Positions 48,770-60,081 of a DNA stretch of 64,000 bases are shown here, one piece after another. Made by a program: the position numbers and the translations under genes. The notes below the pieces were generated by a model, which saw only the letters and a list, made by a program, of their open reading frames with translations, did not search any database and was not told the DNA's origin. The DNA comes from an uncultured Maritimibacter sp. (GTDB taxonomy: Bacteria > Pseudomonadota > Alphaproteobacteria > Rhodobacterales > Rhodobacteraceae). The stretch spans positions 1 through 64,000 of the forward strand of contig CAJXYS010000012.1 in NCBI GenBank assembly GCA_913063035.1, read 5' to 3'. Every line of letters starts with the position of its first letter. Position 1 is the first letter of the stretch.

Positions 48770-51505
48770 ATGGCTAAGAAAATGCTCATCGACGCCACCC
48801 ACGCGGAAGAGACCCGCGTCGTGGTGGTGGACGGCAACAAGGTCGAGGAATTCGACTTCGAGTCCGTCAACAAGCGGCAACTCGCCGGAAACATCTATCT
48901 TGCGAAAGTAACCCGGGTCGAGCCCTCGCTTCAGGCGGCCTTCGTCGATTACGGCGGCAACCGGCACGGGTTCCTGGCATTCTCCGAGATCCACCCGGAC
49001 TACTACCAGATCCCGGTGGCCGACCGGCAGGCCCTGCTCGAGGAAGAGCAGGAATACGTCCGCCAGCAGGCGGAGGAAGAAACCAGGGAAAAACCGTCGC
49101 GGTCGCGCAAGTCGCGCGGCGGCCGGCGGCGCAAGGCCCCCGACAGCGTCGCCGAGAAGACGGCGACGGACGGCGATCCGGTCGCCAGCAAGCCCGCCGG
49201 GGACATCCCGGGCATGGGCGTGGTCGATCTCGAGACCGGGGAAGACACCGCCGCGGCCCCGATCGAGGGCTTCGGGCAGGACGCCGCTTCCGAGCCCCCG
49301 TCTGATGCACCGGAGTCACCCGCCGACACCGCCCCGGAGGCCACCGCGACCGAGACGGCGCCGGACGCCGAGGCCAGCCAGACCGGCGATGCCACCACCG
49401 ATGCGGACCCGGAGTCCGACGCCGCCGAGGACAGCGCGCCCCCGGACGCCGCGACCCGTGACACCCAGATCGAGTCGGTCGCCAGCGAGGACGTGGAAGA
49501 GGAAATCCGCCGCCCGCGCAAGCCGCGCTCGCGCCGCTACAAGATCCAGGAGGTCATCAAGGTCCGCCAGATCCTGCTGGTGCAGGTCGTCAAGGAGGAA
49601 CGCGGCAACAAGGGTGCCGCGCTGACCACCTATCTCAGCCTGGCCGGGCGTTACTGCGTGCTGATGCCGAACACCGCCCGCGGCGGCGGGATCAGCCGCA
49701 AGATCACCAACGCGGTCGACCGCAAGCGGCTGAAGGCCATCGCCACAGAGATCGACGTGCCGCAGGGCGCCGGGCTGATCGTCCGCACCGCGGGCGCCAA
49801 GCGCACCAAGGCCGAGATCAAGCGCGACTACGAATACCTGCAGCGGCTTTGGGAACAGATCCGCGAGCTGACGCTGAAATCCGTCGCGCCCGCCCCGATC
49901 TACGAGGAGGGCAACCTCATCAAGCGGTCGATCCGCGATCTCTACAACCGCGAGATCGACGAGATCTTCGTCGAGGGCGAGGAAGGCTACCGCCTGGCCA
50001 AGGACTTCATGAAAATGCTCATGCCGTCCCATGCCAAGAACGTGAAGCATTACACCGACCCGCTGCCGCTCTTCGCGCGCTACCAGGTGGAAAGCTACCT
50101 GTCCTCGATGTTCAACCCGACGGTGCAGCTGCGCTCGGGCGGCTACATCGTGATCGGGGTCACCGAGGCGCTGGTCGCCATCGACGTGAACTCCGGCAAG
50201 GCGACAAAGGAAGGCTCGATCGAGGAGACGGCGCTCAAGACCAACCTCGAAGCCGCCGAGGAAGTGGCGCGCCAGCTGCGGCTGCGCGATCTCGCCGGCC
50301 TGATCGTCATCGACTTCATCGACATGGACGAGAAGAAGAACAACGCCGCCGTCGAGAAGCGCATGAAGGACAAGCTCAAGACCGACCGCGCCCGCATCCA
50401 GGTCGGCCGCATCTCGGGCTTCGGCCTGATGGAGATGAGCCGCCAGCGGCTGCGCCCCGGCATGATCGAGGCGACCACTGCGCCCTGCCCGCACTGCCAC
50501 GGCACCGGGCTGATCCGCAACGACGAGAGCATGGCGCTCTCGATCCTGCGCCAGCTCGAGGAAGAGGGCGTGCGCAAGCGTGCCGGCGAGGTGCTGGTCA
50601 AGGCACCGGTGGGCATCGCCAATTTCCTGATGAACCAGAAGCGCGCCCATATCGCCATGATCGAGGCCCGCTACGCGCTTTCCGTGCGGATCGAGGCCGA
50701 CCCCGCGCTGGTCAGCCCCGACCACACGATCGAACGGTTCAAGACCGCCTCGCGGCCTGTGGCCGAGGTGCCCTCGCCCGTGGTGTCGGTCGATTCGCCC
50801 CTGCCCGAGGCCGACCCCATCGAGCCGGACGAGACGGTGGAGGCCGCCGAGGCCCCGGCCCCGCGGCCCGAGGGCGAGCCGGGCGACGGCCAGCCCAAGA
50901 AGAAACGCCGCCGCCGCAGGCGTCGCGGCAAGGGCGGCGGCAACGGCAACGGCGAGGCCCAGAAGCCCGCCGACCAGAGCACCGACCAGGCCGCCGAGGG
51001 CGAGAGCCCGGCCGAAGGCGAGGCGACGGTTCCGGCCGCGGCCGAGGAAACGGGCGCCCCCCCTGCCGAGGCCACGCCGGAGGCCGAGACGGCCGAAGCG
51101 CCCAAGCCGCGGCGCAGCCGCGCGCGCAAGAAGCCGAAGGCCGACGAGGCCGCGCCCGCCGAGGCCGGCACGGAGGCTGCGGAGGCCACGGCCGAAGACG
51201 CCGAGGCCAAGCCCAAGCGCAAGCGCGCGCCAGCCCGCCGCAAGAAGCCCGAACCGGCACCCGCGGCGGCCGAGGCGGCCGCGGAGCCGACGCCCCCCGA
51301 GACAGCGGCGCCGGCAGAGCCCGCGCAGCCATCGTCGGCGGCGCCGGAACCGCAACCGGCCCCCGCGCCGGAGGCTGAACCGGCAGTGGCCGAAGCCCCG
51401 GCCCCCGCGCCTGAAAAGACGCCAGAAATGGCCGAGACCGCCGAGACCACGCCCGACGAGAAGCCAAAGCCGAAACGGCGCGGCTGGTGGGCGCTCGGGC
51501 GCTGA
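48770..51505 (+). CDS. rne: Ribonuclease E
   Basis: A 911-residue endoribonuclease, the core of the RNA degradosome. The S1 domain begins near residue 36 (NIYLAKVTRVEPSLQAAFVDYGG) and is split by an acidic insertion at about 120-265. The catalytic region has VAIDVNSGKATKEG near residue 471 and the zinc-link CPHCHGTG near 573, the same 101-residue spacing as E. coli D303 and C404. The last 250 residues are Ala/Pro/Glu-rich with Lys/Arg blocks and look disordered, a degradosome scaffold. The start at 48770 gives AKKMLIDATHAEETRVVVVD; upstream codons are leader. Confidence 0.94.
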   Translation: MAKKMLIDATHAEETRVVVVDGNKVEEFDFESVNKRQLAGNIYLAKVTRVEPSLQAAFVDYGGNRHGFLAFSEIHPDYYQIPVADRQALLEEEQEYVRQQAEEETREKPSRSRKSRGGRRRKAPDSVAEKTATDGDPVASKPAGDIPGMGVVDLETGEDTAAAPIEGFGQDAASEPPSDAPESPADTAPEATATETAPDAEASQTGDATTDADPESDAAEDSAPPDAATRDTQIESVASEDVEEEIRRPRKPRSRRYKIQEVIKVRQILLVQVVKEERGNKGAALTTYLSLAGRYCVLMPNTARGGGISRKITNAVDRKRLKAIATEIDVPQGAGLIVRTAGAKRTKAEIKRDYEYLQRLWEQIRELTLKSVAPAPIYEEGNLIKRSIRDLYNREIDEIFVEGEEGYRLAKDFMKMLMPSHAKNVKHYTDPLPLFARYQVESYLSSMFNPTVQLRSGGYIVIGVTEALVAIDVNSGKATKEGSIEETALKTNLEAAEEVARQLRLRDLAGLIVIDFIDMDEKKNNAAVEKRMKDKLKTDRARIQVGRISGFGLMEMSRQRLRPGMIEATTAPCPHCHGTGLIRNDESMALSILRQLEEEGVRKRAGEVLVKAPVGIANFLMNQKRAHIAMIEARYALSVRIEADPALVSPDHTIERFKTASRPVAEVPSPVVSVDSPLPEADPIEPDETVEAAEAPAPRPEGEPGDGQPKKKRRRRRRRGKGGGNGNGEAQKPADQSTDQAAEGESPAEGEATVPAAAEETGAPPAEATPEAETAEAPKPRRSRARKKPKADEAAPAEAGTEAAEATAEDAEAKPKRKRAPARRKKPEPAPAAAEAAAEPTPPETAAPAEPAQPSSAAPEPQPAPAPEAEPAVAEAPAPAPEKTPEMAETAETTPDEKPKPKRRGWWALGR

Positions 51506-51522
51506 TCCCGGTATGCCATGAC

Positions 51523-51551
51523 GGCGCCGGTCCCCGGACGGGGCCGGCGCC
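51523..51551. terminator. Strong GC hairpin after rne, possible terminator
   Basis: GGCGCCGG and CCGGCGCC pair perfectly, with a further four C-G pairs and one bulged T inside and a GGAC loop. It starts 17 bases after the rne stop. No T tract follows on the plus strand, so it may stabilise the mRNA end or need Rho. Confidence 0.4.
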
Positions 51552-51649
51552 GATCACTTTCGCGCCAGCGCCCGCCTTTCCCGGGCTGGCGCGCGGGTCC
51601 GGATATGCTAGGACCGGCTGAGCCCAAGACCGCAAAGGACGAGACGCCG

Positions 51650-52411
51650 ATGAAACGCCTTCTCACCGCGCTGGCCCTGGCCGCGCTGCCGCTGCCCGCC
51701 CTGGCGCAGGGCACCGACATGACCGACCTGAACGCCGCCGAGCGCGACGCGTTCCGGGCCGAGGTCCGCGCCTATCTCCTCGAGAATCCCGAGGTTCTGC
51801 TCGAGGCCATCGACCGGCTCGAACAGCGCCAGGCGGAACAGCAGCAGGCCAGCGACGCCAGCCTGATCGCGACCAACGCGGAGGCGATCTTCGCCGATGG
51901 CCACAGCTGGGTCGGCGGCAATCCGGACGGCGACATCGCCCTGGTCGAGTTCCTGGATTACCGCTGCGGCTATTGCCGCCGAGCCTATGACGAGGTGATG
52001 TCCCTGGTCGATACCGACGGCGATATCCGTTTCATCGTCAAGGAATTCCCCATCCTCGGCGAAGAGTCGGTCGCCGCCTCGCGCATGGCCATCGCCACCA
52101 AGATGGTCGCCGGCGACGAGGCCTATTACCGCGTCCATGACGCGCTGATGACCTTCAACGGCCGGATCACCGAGAATTCGCTGACCCGGCTCGCCGAGCA
52201 GCTCGATCTCGACGCCGATGCGATCATCGACCGGATGGACAGCCCCGAGATCACCGAGATCATCGAGGAAAACCGCGCGCTGGCCCAGCGGCTCCAGATC
52301 ACCGGGACGCCGACCTTCGTGCTCGAGGACCAGATGCTGCGCGGCTACGTCCCGCTCGAACAGATGACGATGATGGTCGACCGGGTCCGCGACGCCGCGC
52401 CCGCCGAATGA
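51650..52411 (+). CDS. Exported DsbA-family thiol-disulfide oxidoreductase
   Basis: A 253-residue periplasmic protein. The signal peptide (about 1-20) ends in LPALAQG. An N-terminal helical extension (about 25-80) precedes a thioredoxin-fold domain with the DYRCGYCRRAYDEV active site (Cys106 and Cys109) and the cis-Pro loop ITGTPTFV. This resembles the Com1/BdbD-like branch (DSBA plus N-terminal oligomerisation segment) rather than E. coli DsbA itself, so isomerase or oxidase activity are both possible. The stop codon lies inside a terminator hairpin. Confidence 0.88.
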   Translation: MKRLLTALALAALPLPALAQGTDMTDLNAAERDAFRAEVRAYLLENPEVLLEAIDRLEQRQAEQQQASDASLIATNAEAIFADGHSWVGGNPDGDIALVEFLDYRCGYCRRAYDEVMSLVDTDGDIRFIVKEFPILGEESVAASRMAIATKMVAGDEAYYRVHDALMTFNGRITENSLTRLAEQLDLDADAIIDRMDSPEITEIIEENRALAQRLQITGTPTFVLEDQMLRGYVPLEQMTMMVDRVRDAAPAE

Positions 52412-52430
52412 TCCGCGGGCCGATTTTTTC
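52399..52430 (+). terminator. Intrinsic terminator overlapping the end of the DsbA-like gene
   Basis: A six-pair stem GCCCGC/GCGGGC with a ten-base loop that includes the stop codon is followed after three bases by six T residues. It separates this gene from accB. Confidence 0.6.
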
Positions 52431-52527
52431 CGTCTATGCTTTTCACCCCGGGCCGCCTTGCGTATAAGCGTGGGCGACCCGGGAAAAGCCTGCGCCAGAC
52501 AGGCTCGCAAGAACGATCGAGGATTCC

Positions 52528-53031
52528 ATGACCAAGAAGTCCCATGACTCGGACGTCGCCTTCATCCAGGCGCTGGCCGAATTGCTGCGCGAAAACGACC
52601 TGACCGAGCTCGAGGTCCACCGGGACTACGGCGAGGACGACAGCCTGAACGTGCGCGTGGCGCGCCAGGGGCAGACCGTGCAGGTCAGCGCCCCCGCGCC
52701 GATGCCGGCCCCCGCCGCCCCCGCGGCCCCGGCCGCACCCGGGGCCGAGCCGCCGGCCGCGCCGTCCGCGGGCGCGGCGGAGGATCCCGCGCAGCATCCG
52801 GGCGCGGTGACCTCGCCGATGGTGGGCACGGTCTACCTGCAGCCCGAGCCGGGCACGCCGGCCTTCGTCAAGGTCGGAGACAGCGTCGACGAGGGTCAGA
52901 CCCTGCTGATCGTCGAGGCGATGAAGACGATGAACCACATCCCCGCGCCGCGCGGCGGGACGGTGAAGCGCATCCTCGTCGAGGATGGCACGCCGGTGGA
53001 ATTCGGCGCCCCCCTGATGATCGTGGAGTGA
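52528..53031 (+). CDS. accB: Biotin carboxyl carrier protein of acetyl-CoA carboxylase
   Basis: A 167-residue carrier. The C-terminal biotinyl domain (about 90-167) contains [10 protein letters not shown], with Lys133 as the biotinylated residue. A Pro/Ala-rich flexible linker lies at about 55-90. It shuttles carboxyl groups from AccC to the carboxyltransferase, starting fatty-acid synthesis. It is seven bases upstream of accC; accA and accD are not in this window. A GTATAA at about 52459 in the upstream gap might be a -10 element. Confidence 0.95.
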   Translation: MTKKSHDSDVAFIQALAELLRENDLTELEVHRDYGEDDSLNVRVARQGQTVQVSAPAPMPAPAAPAAPAAPGAEPPAAPSAGAAEDPAQHPGAVTSPMVGTVYLQPEPGTPAFVKVGDSVDEGQTLLIVEAMKTMNHIPAPRGGTVKRILVEDGTPVEFGAPLMIVE

Positions 53032-53038
53032 GGCGCGC

Positions 53039-54388
53039 ATGTTCTCGAAGGTCCTGATCGCCAACCGGGGCGAGATCGCCCTGCGTGTGATCCGCGCCTG
53101 CCGCGAGATGGGCATCCGCTCCGTCGCGGTGCACTCCACCGCCGACGCGGACGCGATGCACGTGCTTATGGCCGACGAGAGCGTCTGCATCGGCCCCGCG
53201 TCCAGCGCGCAGAGCTATCTCTCGATCCCCGCCATCATCTCCGCCTGCGAGATCACCGGCGCCGAGGCGATCCACCCCGGCTACGGCTTCCTGTCGGAGA
53301 ACGCCAATTTCGTGCAGGTGGTCGAGGATCACGGCCTGACCTTCATCGGTCCCCGGGCGGAACATATCCGCATCATGGGCGACAAGATCACCGCCAAGGA
53401 GACGATGAAGCGTCTCGGCGTGCCCTGCGTGCCGGGCTCCGAGGGCGGCGTGGCGGATGTCGAAGAGGCCCTGAAGCTGGGCGACGAGATCGGCTACCCG
53501 GTCATCGTCAAGGCCACCGCGGGCGGCGGCGGACGCGGCATGAAGCTCGCCCGCTCGCGCGAGGAGCTGACCCACGCCTTCCAGACCGCGCGATCCGAGG
53601 CCAAGGCCGCTTTCGGGAACGACGAGGTCTATATCGAGAAATACCTCGCCCGGCCCCGGCATATCGAGATCCAGGTCTTCGGCGACGGCAAGGGCAACGC
53701 CGTGCATCTGGGCGAACGCGACTGCTCGCTGCAGCGTCGCCACCAGAAGGTCTTCGAAGAGGCCCCCGGCCCCGCCATCGACGCCGAGACACGCGCGCGG
53801 ATCGGCAAGACCTGCGCCGATGCCATCGCCGAGATCGGCTACGCCGGCGCCGGCACGATCGAGTTTCTCTACGAGGACGGCGCGTTCTTCTTCATCGAGA
53901 TGAACACCCGGCTCCAGGTCGAACACCCGGTGACCGAGGCCGTCTACGGCGTCGACCTCGTGCGCGAACAGATCCGCGTCGCGGCCGGCCAGCCGATGCA
54001 TTTCACCCAGGACGACCTGAGCCTGCAGGGCCATGCCATCGAGGTGCGGATCAACGCCGAGAAACTGCCGAATTTCTCGCCCTGCCCCGGCAAGGTCACG
54101 ACCTTCCACGCACCGGGCGGGCTGGGCGTCCGGATGGATTCGGCGCTCTATTCCGGCTACGCGATCCCGCCCTATTACGACAGCCTGATCGGCAAGCTGA
54201 TCGTCAGCGGCTTCGACCGCGAAGAGGCGCTGGCGCGGCTCAAGCGCGCGCTTGGCGAACTGATCGTGGACGGGGTCGACACGACCGTGCCCCTGTTCCA
54301 CGCGCTGGTGGAGGAGCCCGATATCCAGAAGGGCGACTACAACATCCACTGGCTCGAGAAATGGCTCGAGACGAACCTGGGCGGCTGA
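53039..54388 (+). CDS. accC: Biotin carboxylase subunit of acetyl-CoA carboxylase
   Basis: A 449-residue ATP-grasp enzyme that carboxylates the biotin on Acc[23 protein letters not shown] starts the N-domain. The ATP loop is [14 protein letters not shown], and [16 protein letters not shown] holds the magnesium and biotin residues. Length matches stand-alone AccC, not the longer alpha subunits of propionyl-CoA type carboxylases, which supports a fatty-acid role together with accB. Confidence 0.96.
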   Translation: MFSKVLIANRGEIALRVIRACREMGIRSVAVHSTADADAMHVLMADESVCIGPASSAQSYLSIPAIISACEITGAEAIHPGYGFLSENANFVQVVEDHGLTFIGPRAEHIRIMGDKITAKETMKRLGVPCVPGSEGGVADVEEALKLGDEIGYPVIVKATAGGGGRGMKLARSREELTHAFQTARSEAKAAFGNDEVYIEKYLARPRHIEIQVFGDGKGNAVHLGERDCSLQRRHQKVFEEAPGPAIDAETRARIGKTCADAIAEIGYAGAGTIEFLYEDGAFFFIEMNTRLQVEHPVTEAVYGVDLVREQIRVAAGQPMHFTQDDLSLQGHAIEVRINAEKLPNFSPCPGKVTTFHAPGGLGVRMDSALYSGYAIPPYYDSLIGKLIVSGFDREEALARLKRALGELIVDGVDTTVPLFHALVEEPDIQKGDYNIHWLEKWLETNLGG

Positions 54389-54467
54389 CCCTGGCGGATA
54401 CCGCGCGGGCGGCGGCGTGCGCGTCCCGCGCCCCGGTCCCCGGCCCGATACGGAGGCGGCGGTCCCG

Positions 54468-55109
54468 ATGAGCCAGGCCATCACGCCGGAACTGCTGCTC
54501 AAGGCCTATGCCGCCGGGATCTTCCCGATGGCCGAGGGGCGCGACGACCCCGAGGTCTTCTGGGTCGATCCGCGGCGCCGGGGCATCCTGCCGCTTGACG
54601 GCTTCCACGTCTCGCGCAGCTTGCGCCGCCGCATCCGCCAGCGCCCCTTCGAGATCCGCGTGGACAGCGATTTCGAGGGCGTGTTGCGGGGCTGCGCCGA
54701 CCGCCCGGAGACCTGGATCAACGACGAGATCTTCACGCTCTACGTCCGGCTGCACGCGATGGGGCGCGCCCATTCCGTCGAGGCCTGGGAGGGCGGACAA
54801 CTGGTCGGCGGGGTCTACGGCGTGGCGCTTGGCGCGGCCTTCTTCGGCGAAAGCATGTTCTCTCGGCGCAGCGATGCCTCGAAGATCGCGCTGGCCTATC
54901 TCGTGGCGCGGCTCAGGGCCGGCGGTTTCACGCTGTTCGACACGCAGTTCACCACGGCGCATCTGGAACGGCTCGGCGCGATCGAGATCAGCCGCGCCGC
55001 CTATCACCGCCGGCTGGCGGAGGCGCTGTCGCGCGGGGCGGATTTCCGCGCTCAGTCGGCGGAGGTCTCCCCGGAGGAGGTTCTGCAGCTGATCACCCAG
55101 ACGTCGTAG
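54468..55109 (+). CDS. aat: Leucyl/phenylalanyl-tRNA--protein transferase
   Basis: A 213-residue enzyme that adds Leu or Phe from tRNA to N-terminal Arg or Lys of proteins, marking them for ClpAP. Conserved blocks are [32 protein letters not shown] at the start (given here only by its ends), [18 protein letters not shown] and [18 protein letters not shown]. The ATG at 54468 is preferred; a further 17 residues upstream are not family-like. The last 58 bases overlap the converging DUF2155 gene. Proteolysis genes clpX and clpP are nearby, though on the other strand. Confidence 0.93.
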   Translation: MSQAITPELLLKAYAAGIFPMAEGRDDPEVFWVDPRRRGILPLDGFHVSRSLRRRIRQRPFEIRVDSDFEGVLRGCADRPETWINDEIFTLYVRLHAMGRAHSVEAWEGGQLVGGVYGVALGAAFFGESMFSRRSDASKIALAYLVARLRAGGFTLFDTQFTTAHLERLGAIEISRAAYHRRLAEALSRGADFRAQSAEVSPEEVLQLITQTS

Positions 55110-55444
55110 CGCGGGTGGTCCAGCGCCATCAGCGCCGGCGAGGAGGCGATCATCCAGCCCTCGAAGCGCGGCGCGTCCAGCCCGTCCTGGTCTATCGTCA
55201 GGAAGGCGAAAGCGTCGCTGGCCGGCGATTCCGACGGGTAGCGGCATTCGCCGAGCGTGATCGCGAGGTCGCGGTAGCGCACCGTTTCGCCCGGCGCGAT
55301 CTCGATGTCGGTCAGCGCGCCGGAGACGCGGTCCAGACCGCGCAGCAGTGCGCCTTCGGGGGCGGTGCTGACATCGGGGGACTGCTGGGCCTCGGCCCCG
55401 CCGACGCCCAGCGCGAGCGCGATCAGGGCCGCCGGGGCGATCAT
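55052..55444 (-). CDS. Exported DUF2155 protein
   Basis: A 130-residue protein with a signal peptide (about 1-19, ending VGGAEAQ). The DUF2155 core follows: [19 protein letters not shown], two conserved Cys in [11 protein letters not shown] and VWVISCRTS, and [23 protein letters not shown]. The pair of Cys suggests a disulfide. Function unknown; the family regularly follows NDUFA12 and mla genes in alphaproteobacteria, as here. It overlaps mlaD by four bases at its start (ATGA) and aat by 58 bases at its end, and both overlapping ends look genuine. Confidence 0.87.
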   Translation of the reverse strand: MIAPAALIALALGVGGAEAQQSPDVSTAPEGALLRGLDRVSGALTDIEIAPGETVRYRDLAITLGECRYPSESPASDAFAFLTIDQDGLDAPRFEGWMIASSPALMALDHPRYDVWVISCRTSSGETSAD

Positions 55445-55890
55445 TGCTCCTGGTCGCCCGAGACGAGCTTCATCATGAGCGATATCAGGCTCACCGAGCC
55501 CTGCGTATCCTCGATCTCTGTGCCCGGCTCCAGGTTGAAGGGGGCGCCGCCCGGCAGGATCTCGATGTAGTTTCCGCCCAGAAGCCCGTCCTGGCTGACC
55601 AGGATCGCGCTGTCCTCGGGAATCTCGACCGCGTTGGGGATCGAGACGGCCGCCTCGGCGCGGAAGGTGCGCGGGTTCAGCTCGAGGCGGGTGACCGTGC
55701 CGATCTTGACGCCGGCGAGCCGCACCTCGGTCCCGACGGAGATGCCGTCGGCCGACCGGAAACTCGCGGTCAGTTCGTAGCTGTCCTTCTTCGGCGCGAT
55801 CCCCGTGGCCTCGGTCGCGAAGAAAAGGAAGCCCGCCGCCAGCGCGATCACGAGCGCGCCGATGATGGTTTCAGTGGTGTTCTCGGACAT
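55441..55890 (-). CDS. mlaD: MlaD-like MCE-domain lipid-transport protein
   Basis: A 149-residue inner-membrane protein with one N-terminal helix (about 8-26, IIGALVIALAAGFLFFA) and one periplasmic MCE domain (about 38-118, ADGISVGTEVRLAGVKIGTV to LVSQDGLLGGNYIEI). MlaD hexamers carry phospholipids between the ABC transporter MlaFE and the outer membrane. The other mla genes are not beside it. It lies between NDUFA12 (nine bases) and the DUF2155 gene (four-base overlap), a compact three-gene unit. Confidence 0.9.
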   Translation of the reverse strand: MSENTTETIIGALVIALAAGFLFFATEATGIAPKKDSYELTASFRSADGISVGTEVRLAGVKIGTVTRLELNPRTFRAEAAVSIPNAVEIPEDSAILVSQDGLLGGNYIEILPGGAPFNLEPGTEIEDTQGSVSLISLMMKLVSGDQEQ

Positions 55891-55899
55891 GGGCTGCCG

Positions 55900-56283
55900 T
55901 CACTCCGGCTGCCAGGCCTCGTAATCGCTGCGCTCCACCGGGTCGGCGGTGCGCAGCGACCCGGCCGGCGCGTAGGCCGCCGGCGTGCCGGTCAGGTTTT
56001 CCTGGTGGGGCTTTTCCCACGACTTGTGCGGCAGCGGGGTCTTGCTGGGCGGCTCGTCCCAGGTGAAATGCAACCAGCCATGCCAGTCCGGCGAGACGCG
56101 GCTCGCCTCGGCCTCGCCGTTATAGATCACCCAGCGCCGCTTGCCGTCGCGTGTCTCGTAGAACGCGTTGCCCTGCTCGTCCTCGCCGACCAGCTTGCCC
56201 TTGCGCCAGGTATAGAGCTGGGTGTTGAGCGTCTGCCCGTTCCACCAGGTCACCGCGCGCAGGAGTGTCTTCAGGATACCCAT
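55900..56283 (-). CDS. NADH:ubiquinone oxidoreductase accessory subunit NDUFA12 homologue
   Basis: A 127-residue protein of the NDUFA12/B17.2 family, an accessory subunit of complex I found in alphaproteobacteria and mitochondria. Typical stretches are [28 protein letters not shown] (given by its ends, about 30-57) and the [14 protein letters not shown] motif. The start at 56283 gives [20 protein letters not shown]; a Met four codons earlier is less likely. It is first of the unit with mlaD and the DUF2155 gene. The nuo genes are not in this window. Confidence 0.92.
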   Translation of the reverse strand: MGILKTLLRAVTWWNGQTLNTQLYTWRKGKLVGEDEQGNAFYETRDGKRRWVIYNGEAEASRVSPDWHGWLHFTWDEPPSKTPLPHKSWEKPHQENLTGTPAAYAPAGSLRTADPVERSDYEAWQPE

Positions 56284-56381
56284 CGGCCTCTCCAAGATTC
56301 CGTAGCCCCGATATGGACCATGTGCGGCGCAAGGTCCAGTGGGAACCCTGCGTGCGCGGGGCTTTGCCGGGCCGCGAAAGG

Positions 56382-56415
56382 CACGGGGCGGCCCGCATCC
56401 GCGCGCCGCCCCGTG
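56382..56415 (-). terminator. Possible terminator after clpX
   Basis: CACGGGGCGG and CCGCCCCGTG form a ten-pair stem with a 14-base loop, starting 18 bases past the clpX stop. On the minus strand it is followed by CCTTTCG, only a short T run, so termination may be partial. Confidence 0.45.
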
Positions 56416-56433
56416 AACCCGTGCAGAAACGGC

Positions 56434-57699
<1,266 letters not shown>

Positions 57700-57850
57700 C
57701 AGTTACCTCAGATCGGTTCGCCCGGTCCGCCGGGCAAGCGTGTGTTCCGCGTCGCGGCCGTGCTCGTATTCAAGCTTAGGACAGCCATCCGACAGGGACA
57801 ATGCCCTTTTGATCGCCGCCCCGGGGGCGTTTTCGCGCGAACCGGGGGGA

Positions 57851-58477
57851 TCAGCTTTCCCCCGGCGTGCCGCGGTTCTCGACGATATCGTCGACGATGC
57901 CCCAGTCCCTGGCCGCTTCGGCGGTCATGAAATTGTCGCGCTCGAGCGCCTGTTCCACCGCCTTGATCTTCTGACCCGTGTGATGGACGTAGATCCGGTT
58001 CAAGCGGTCGCGCAGCTCGAGGATTTCCTTGGCGTGGATCGAGATGTCGGTCGCCTGGCCCTGGAAGCCGCCGGACGGCTGGTGCACCATGATCCGCGCG
58101 TTCGGCAGCGCGAAGCGCATGCCCGGCGCCCCCGCGGCCAGCAGCAGCGAGCCCATCGAGGCCGCCTGCCCCACCACCAGGGTCGAGACCTTCGGCTTGA
58201 TGTACTGCATCGTGTCGTAGATCGACAGCCCCGAGGTCACCACCCCGCCGGGGCTGTTGATGTACATCGAGATTTCCTTGGACGGATTCTCGGCCTCGAG
58301 ATAGAGCAGCTGCGCCACGATCAGGGTCGACATGCCGTCATGCACCGGCCCGGAAACGAAGATGATCCGCTCCTTCAGGAGGCGCGAGAAGATGTCGTAG
58401 GCGCGCTCGCCGCGGGAGGTCTGTTCGACCACCATCGGGACGAGGGTGTTCATGTAGGTGTCGATCGGATCTTGCAT
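57851..58477 (-). CDS. clpP: ATP-dependent Clp protease proteolytic subunit
   Basis: A 208-residue serine protease subunit. The catalytic triad is visible: Ser107 in [11 protein letters not shown], His132 in [11 protein letters not shown] and Asp181 in [24 protein letters not shown] is the oxyanion-side motif. The start at 58477 gives [20 protein letters not shown]; a second Met eight codons later is also possible, and propeptide processing would remove either. It is between tig and clpX, the standard order. Confidence 0.96.
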   Translation of the reverse strand: MQDPIDTYMNTLVPMVVEQTSRGERAYDIFSRLLKERIIFVSGPVHDGMSTLIVAQLLYLEAENPSKEISMYINSPGGVVTSGLSIYDTMQYIKPKVSTLVVGQAASMGSLLLAAGAPGMRFALPNARIMVHQPSGGFQGQATDISIHAKEILELRDRLNRIYVHHTGQKIKAVEQALERDNFMTAEAARDWGIVDDIVENRGTPGES

Positions 58478-58658
58478 CTCGTGCCTGCCTGTCGCTGTTG
58501 TCCGGCCCTTGGGGCTAAAGGTGTAGTTGGCCTCGGGGGGGACTTCAAGGAGCCGCGCCGCCCGCATGTCGAAAATCGTCACGACCGCGCCGGGTCTAGG
58601 TCATCCGGGTTGACGCGGTGCGAAGCCGCCGTGCGGCGCTGCCATCCCGGCATGGAAA

Positions 58659-58686
58659 GGGCCCCGCGGCGCGTGCCGCGGGGCCC
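58659..58686 (-). terminator. Intrinsic terminator after tig
   Basis: A perfect 12-pair stem GGGCCCCGCGGC/GCCGCGGGGCCC with a four-base loop lies about 40 bases past the tig stop. On the minus strand it continues into TTTCC. It separates tig from clpP, so clpP should have its own promoter in 58478-58650. Confidence 0.7.
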
Positions 58687-58724
58687 CGTCATGTCGCCCG
58701 GCGCCTGGGGCGCCGGCAGCGGGA

Positions 58725-60056
58725 TCAATCGTCGTCGAGCGAGTCGACGGCCTTTTGCAGATCCTCCTTGGAGACCTCCTTGTCGGTCACCTCGGCCAGC
58801 TCGAGGATGTAGTCGACGACCTTGTCCTCGAAGATCGGCGCGCGCATCTGCTGCTGCATCTGCTGGTTCTGCTGGACGAACTGGAAGAACTGCTGTTCCT
58901 GGCCGGGGTATTTCCGCGCCTCGGTCAGGATCGCCTGGGTCATTTCCTGGTCGGTGACCTCGATCTCGTTCTGGTTGCCCAGCTCGGCCAGCAGGAGACC
59001 CAGCCGCACCCGCCGCTCGGCCAGCTTCTGGTGCTCCTCGGTCGGCTCGATCTCGCCGTGATCATGGCCCTGCACCTCGGGGTTTTCCTCGTGCCAGAGC
59101 TGGTGGGCGATCTGCTTGGCCTCGGTCTCGACCAGGGTCGGCGGCAGGTCGAAATCGACGATCTCGTCCAGCTTGTCGAGCAGCTTGCGCTTGGTGACCT
59201 GGCGCGCGGCCTGCTGGTATTCGGCCGACAGGCGCTCGCGGATCTTCTCCTTCAGCGCGTCGAGGCTCTCCTCGCCGTAACGCTTGGCAAGCTCGTCGTC
59301 GATCTCGGCGGCCTTGGGCGCCTTGACGGCCTTGACCGTGGTCTCGAAGACCGCGTCCTTGCCGGCCAGGTGCTCGGCCCCGTATTCCTCGGGGAAGGTG
59401 ACCTTGACCTCCAGCTCCTCGCCGGCCTTCACGCCGACGAGCTGTTCCTCGAACCCCGGGATGAAGGAGTTCGAGCCCAGCACCAGCGGGTAGTCCTCGG
59501 CCGCGCCGCCCTCGAAGGCCTCGCCGTCGACCTTGCCGACGAAGTCGATCACGACCTGGTCGCCGTCCTTGGCCTTGGAGCCCTTGCGCCGGTCGTCGAA
59601 ATCCTGCGCGCTCTCGGCAAGGTTCTTCAGCGCATCGTCCACGTCGGCGTCGTCCACCTGGACGACCATCCGCTCGAGCGAGATGCCCTTCAGCGCGACC
59701 TCGGGGATCTCGGGCAGCTTCTCGTAGGACAGCTCCACCTCGACGTCGTCGCCTTCCTTCCAGTCCTCGTTGGTCATCTTGACCTCGGGCTGCATGGCCG
59801 GGCGGTCGCCAGTGTCCTCGAAATGCTTGTTCATCGCGCCGTCGACGGCTTCCTGCATCGCCTCGCCCAGCACCTGCTGGCCGAACTGCTTCTTCAGCAG
59901 CGCCAGCGGCACCTTGCCCTTGCGAAAGCCCTTCATCTGAACCTCGGGCTGGGCCTCGGCCAGCTTGGCATTGACCTTGTCGTCAAGCTCCTGGGCCGTC
60001 AGCATCAGCTTGTATGCCCGCTTCAGACCTTCGTTCTGGGTCTCGGTGACCTGCAT
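58725..60056 (-). CDS. tig: Trigger factor
   Basis: A 443-residue ribosome-bound chaperone and prolyl isomerase. The ribosome-binding domain carries [19 protein letters not shown] (about 41-59, the GFRxGKxP signature). The FKBP-like domain (about 160-250) includes [21 protein letters not shown], and the C-terminal helical domain is rich in Glu, Gln and Lys. The start at 60056 follows GAGGACG; an ATG six codons earlier is possible. Only 25 bases separate it from the 3' end of tRNA-Leu on the same strand, so the two are probably one transcript. Confidence 0.96.
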   Translation of the reverse strand: MQVTETQNEGLKRAYKLMLTAQELDDKVNAKLAEAQPEVQMKGFRKGKVPLALLKKQFGQQVLGEAMQEAVDGAMNKHFEDTGDRPAMQPEVKMTNEDWKEGDDVEVELSYEKLPEIPEVALKGISLERMVVQVDDADVDDALKNLAESAQDFDDRRKGSKAKDGDQVVIDFVGKVDGEAFEGGAAEDYPLVLGSNSFIPGFEEQLVGVKAGEELEVKVTFPEEYGAEHLAGKDAVFETTVKAVKAPKAAEIDDELAKRYGEESLDALKEKIRERLSAEYQQAARQVTKRKLLDKLDEIVDFDLPPTLVETEAKQIAHQLWHEENPEVQGHDHGEIEPTEEHQKLAERRVRLGLLLAELGNQNEIEVTDQEMTQAILTEARKYPGQEQQFFQFVQQNQQMQQQMRAPIFEDKVVDYILELAEVTDKEVSKEDLQKAVDSLDDD

Positions 60057-60081
60057 GTCGTCCTCGTCCTTCATTCATCCG

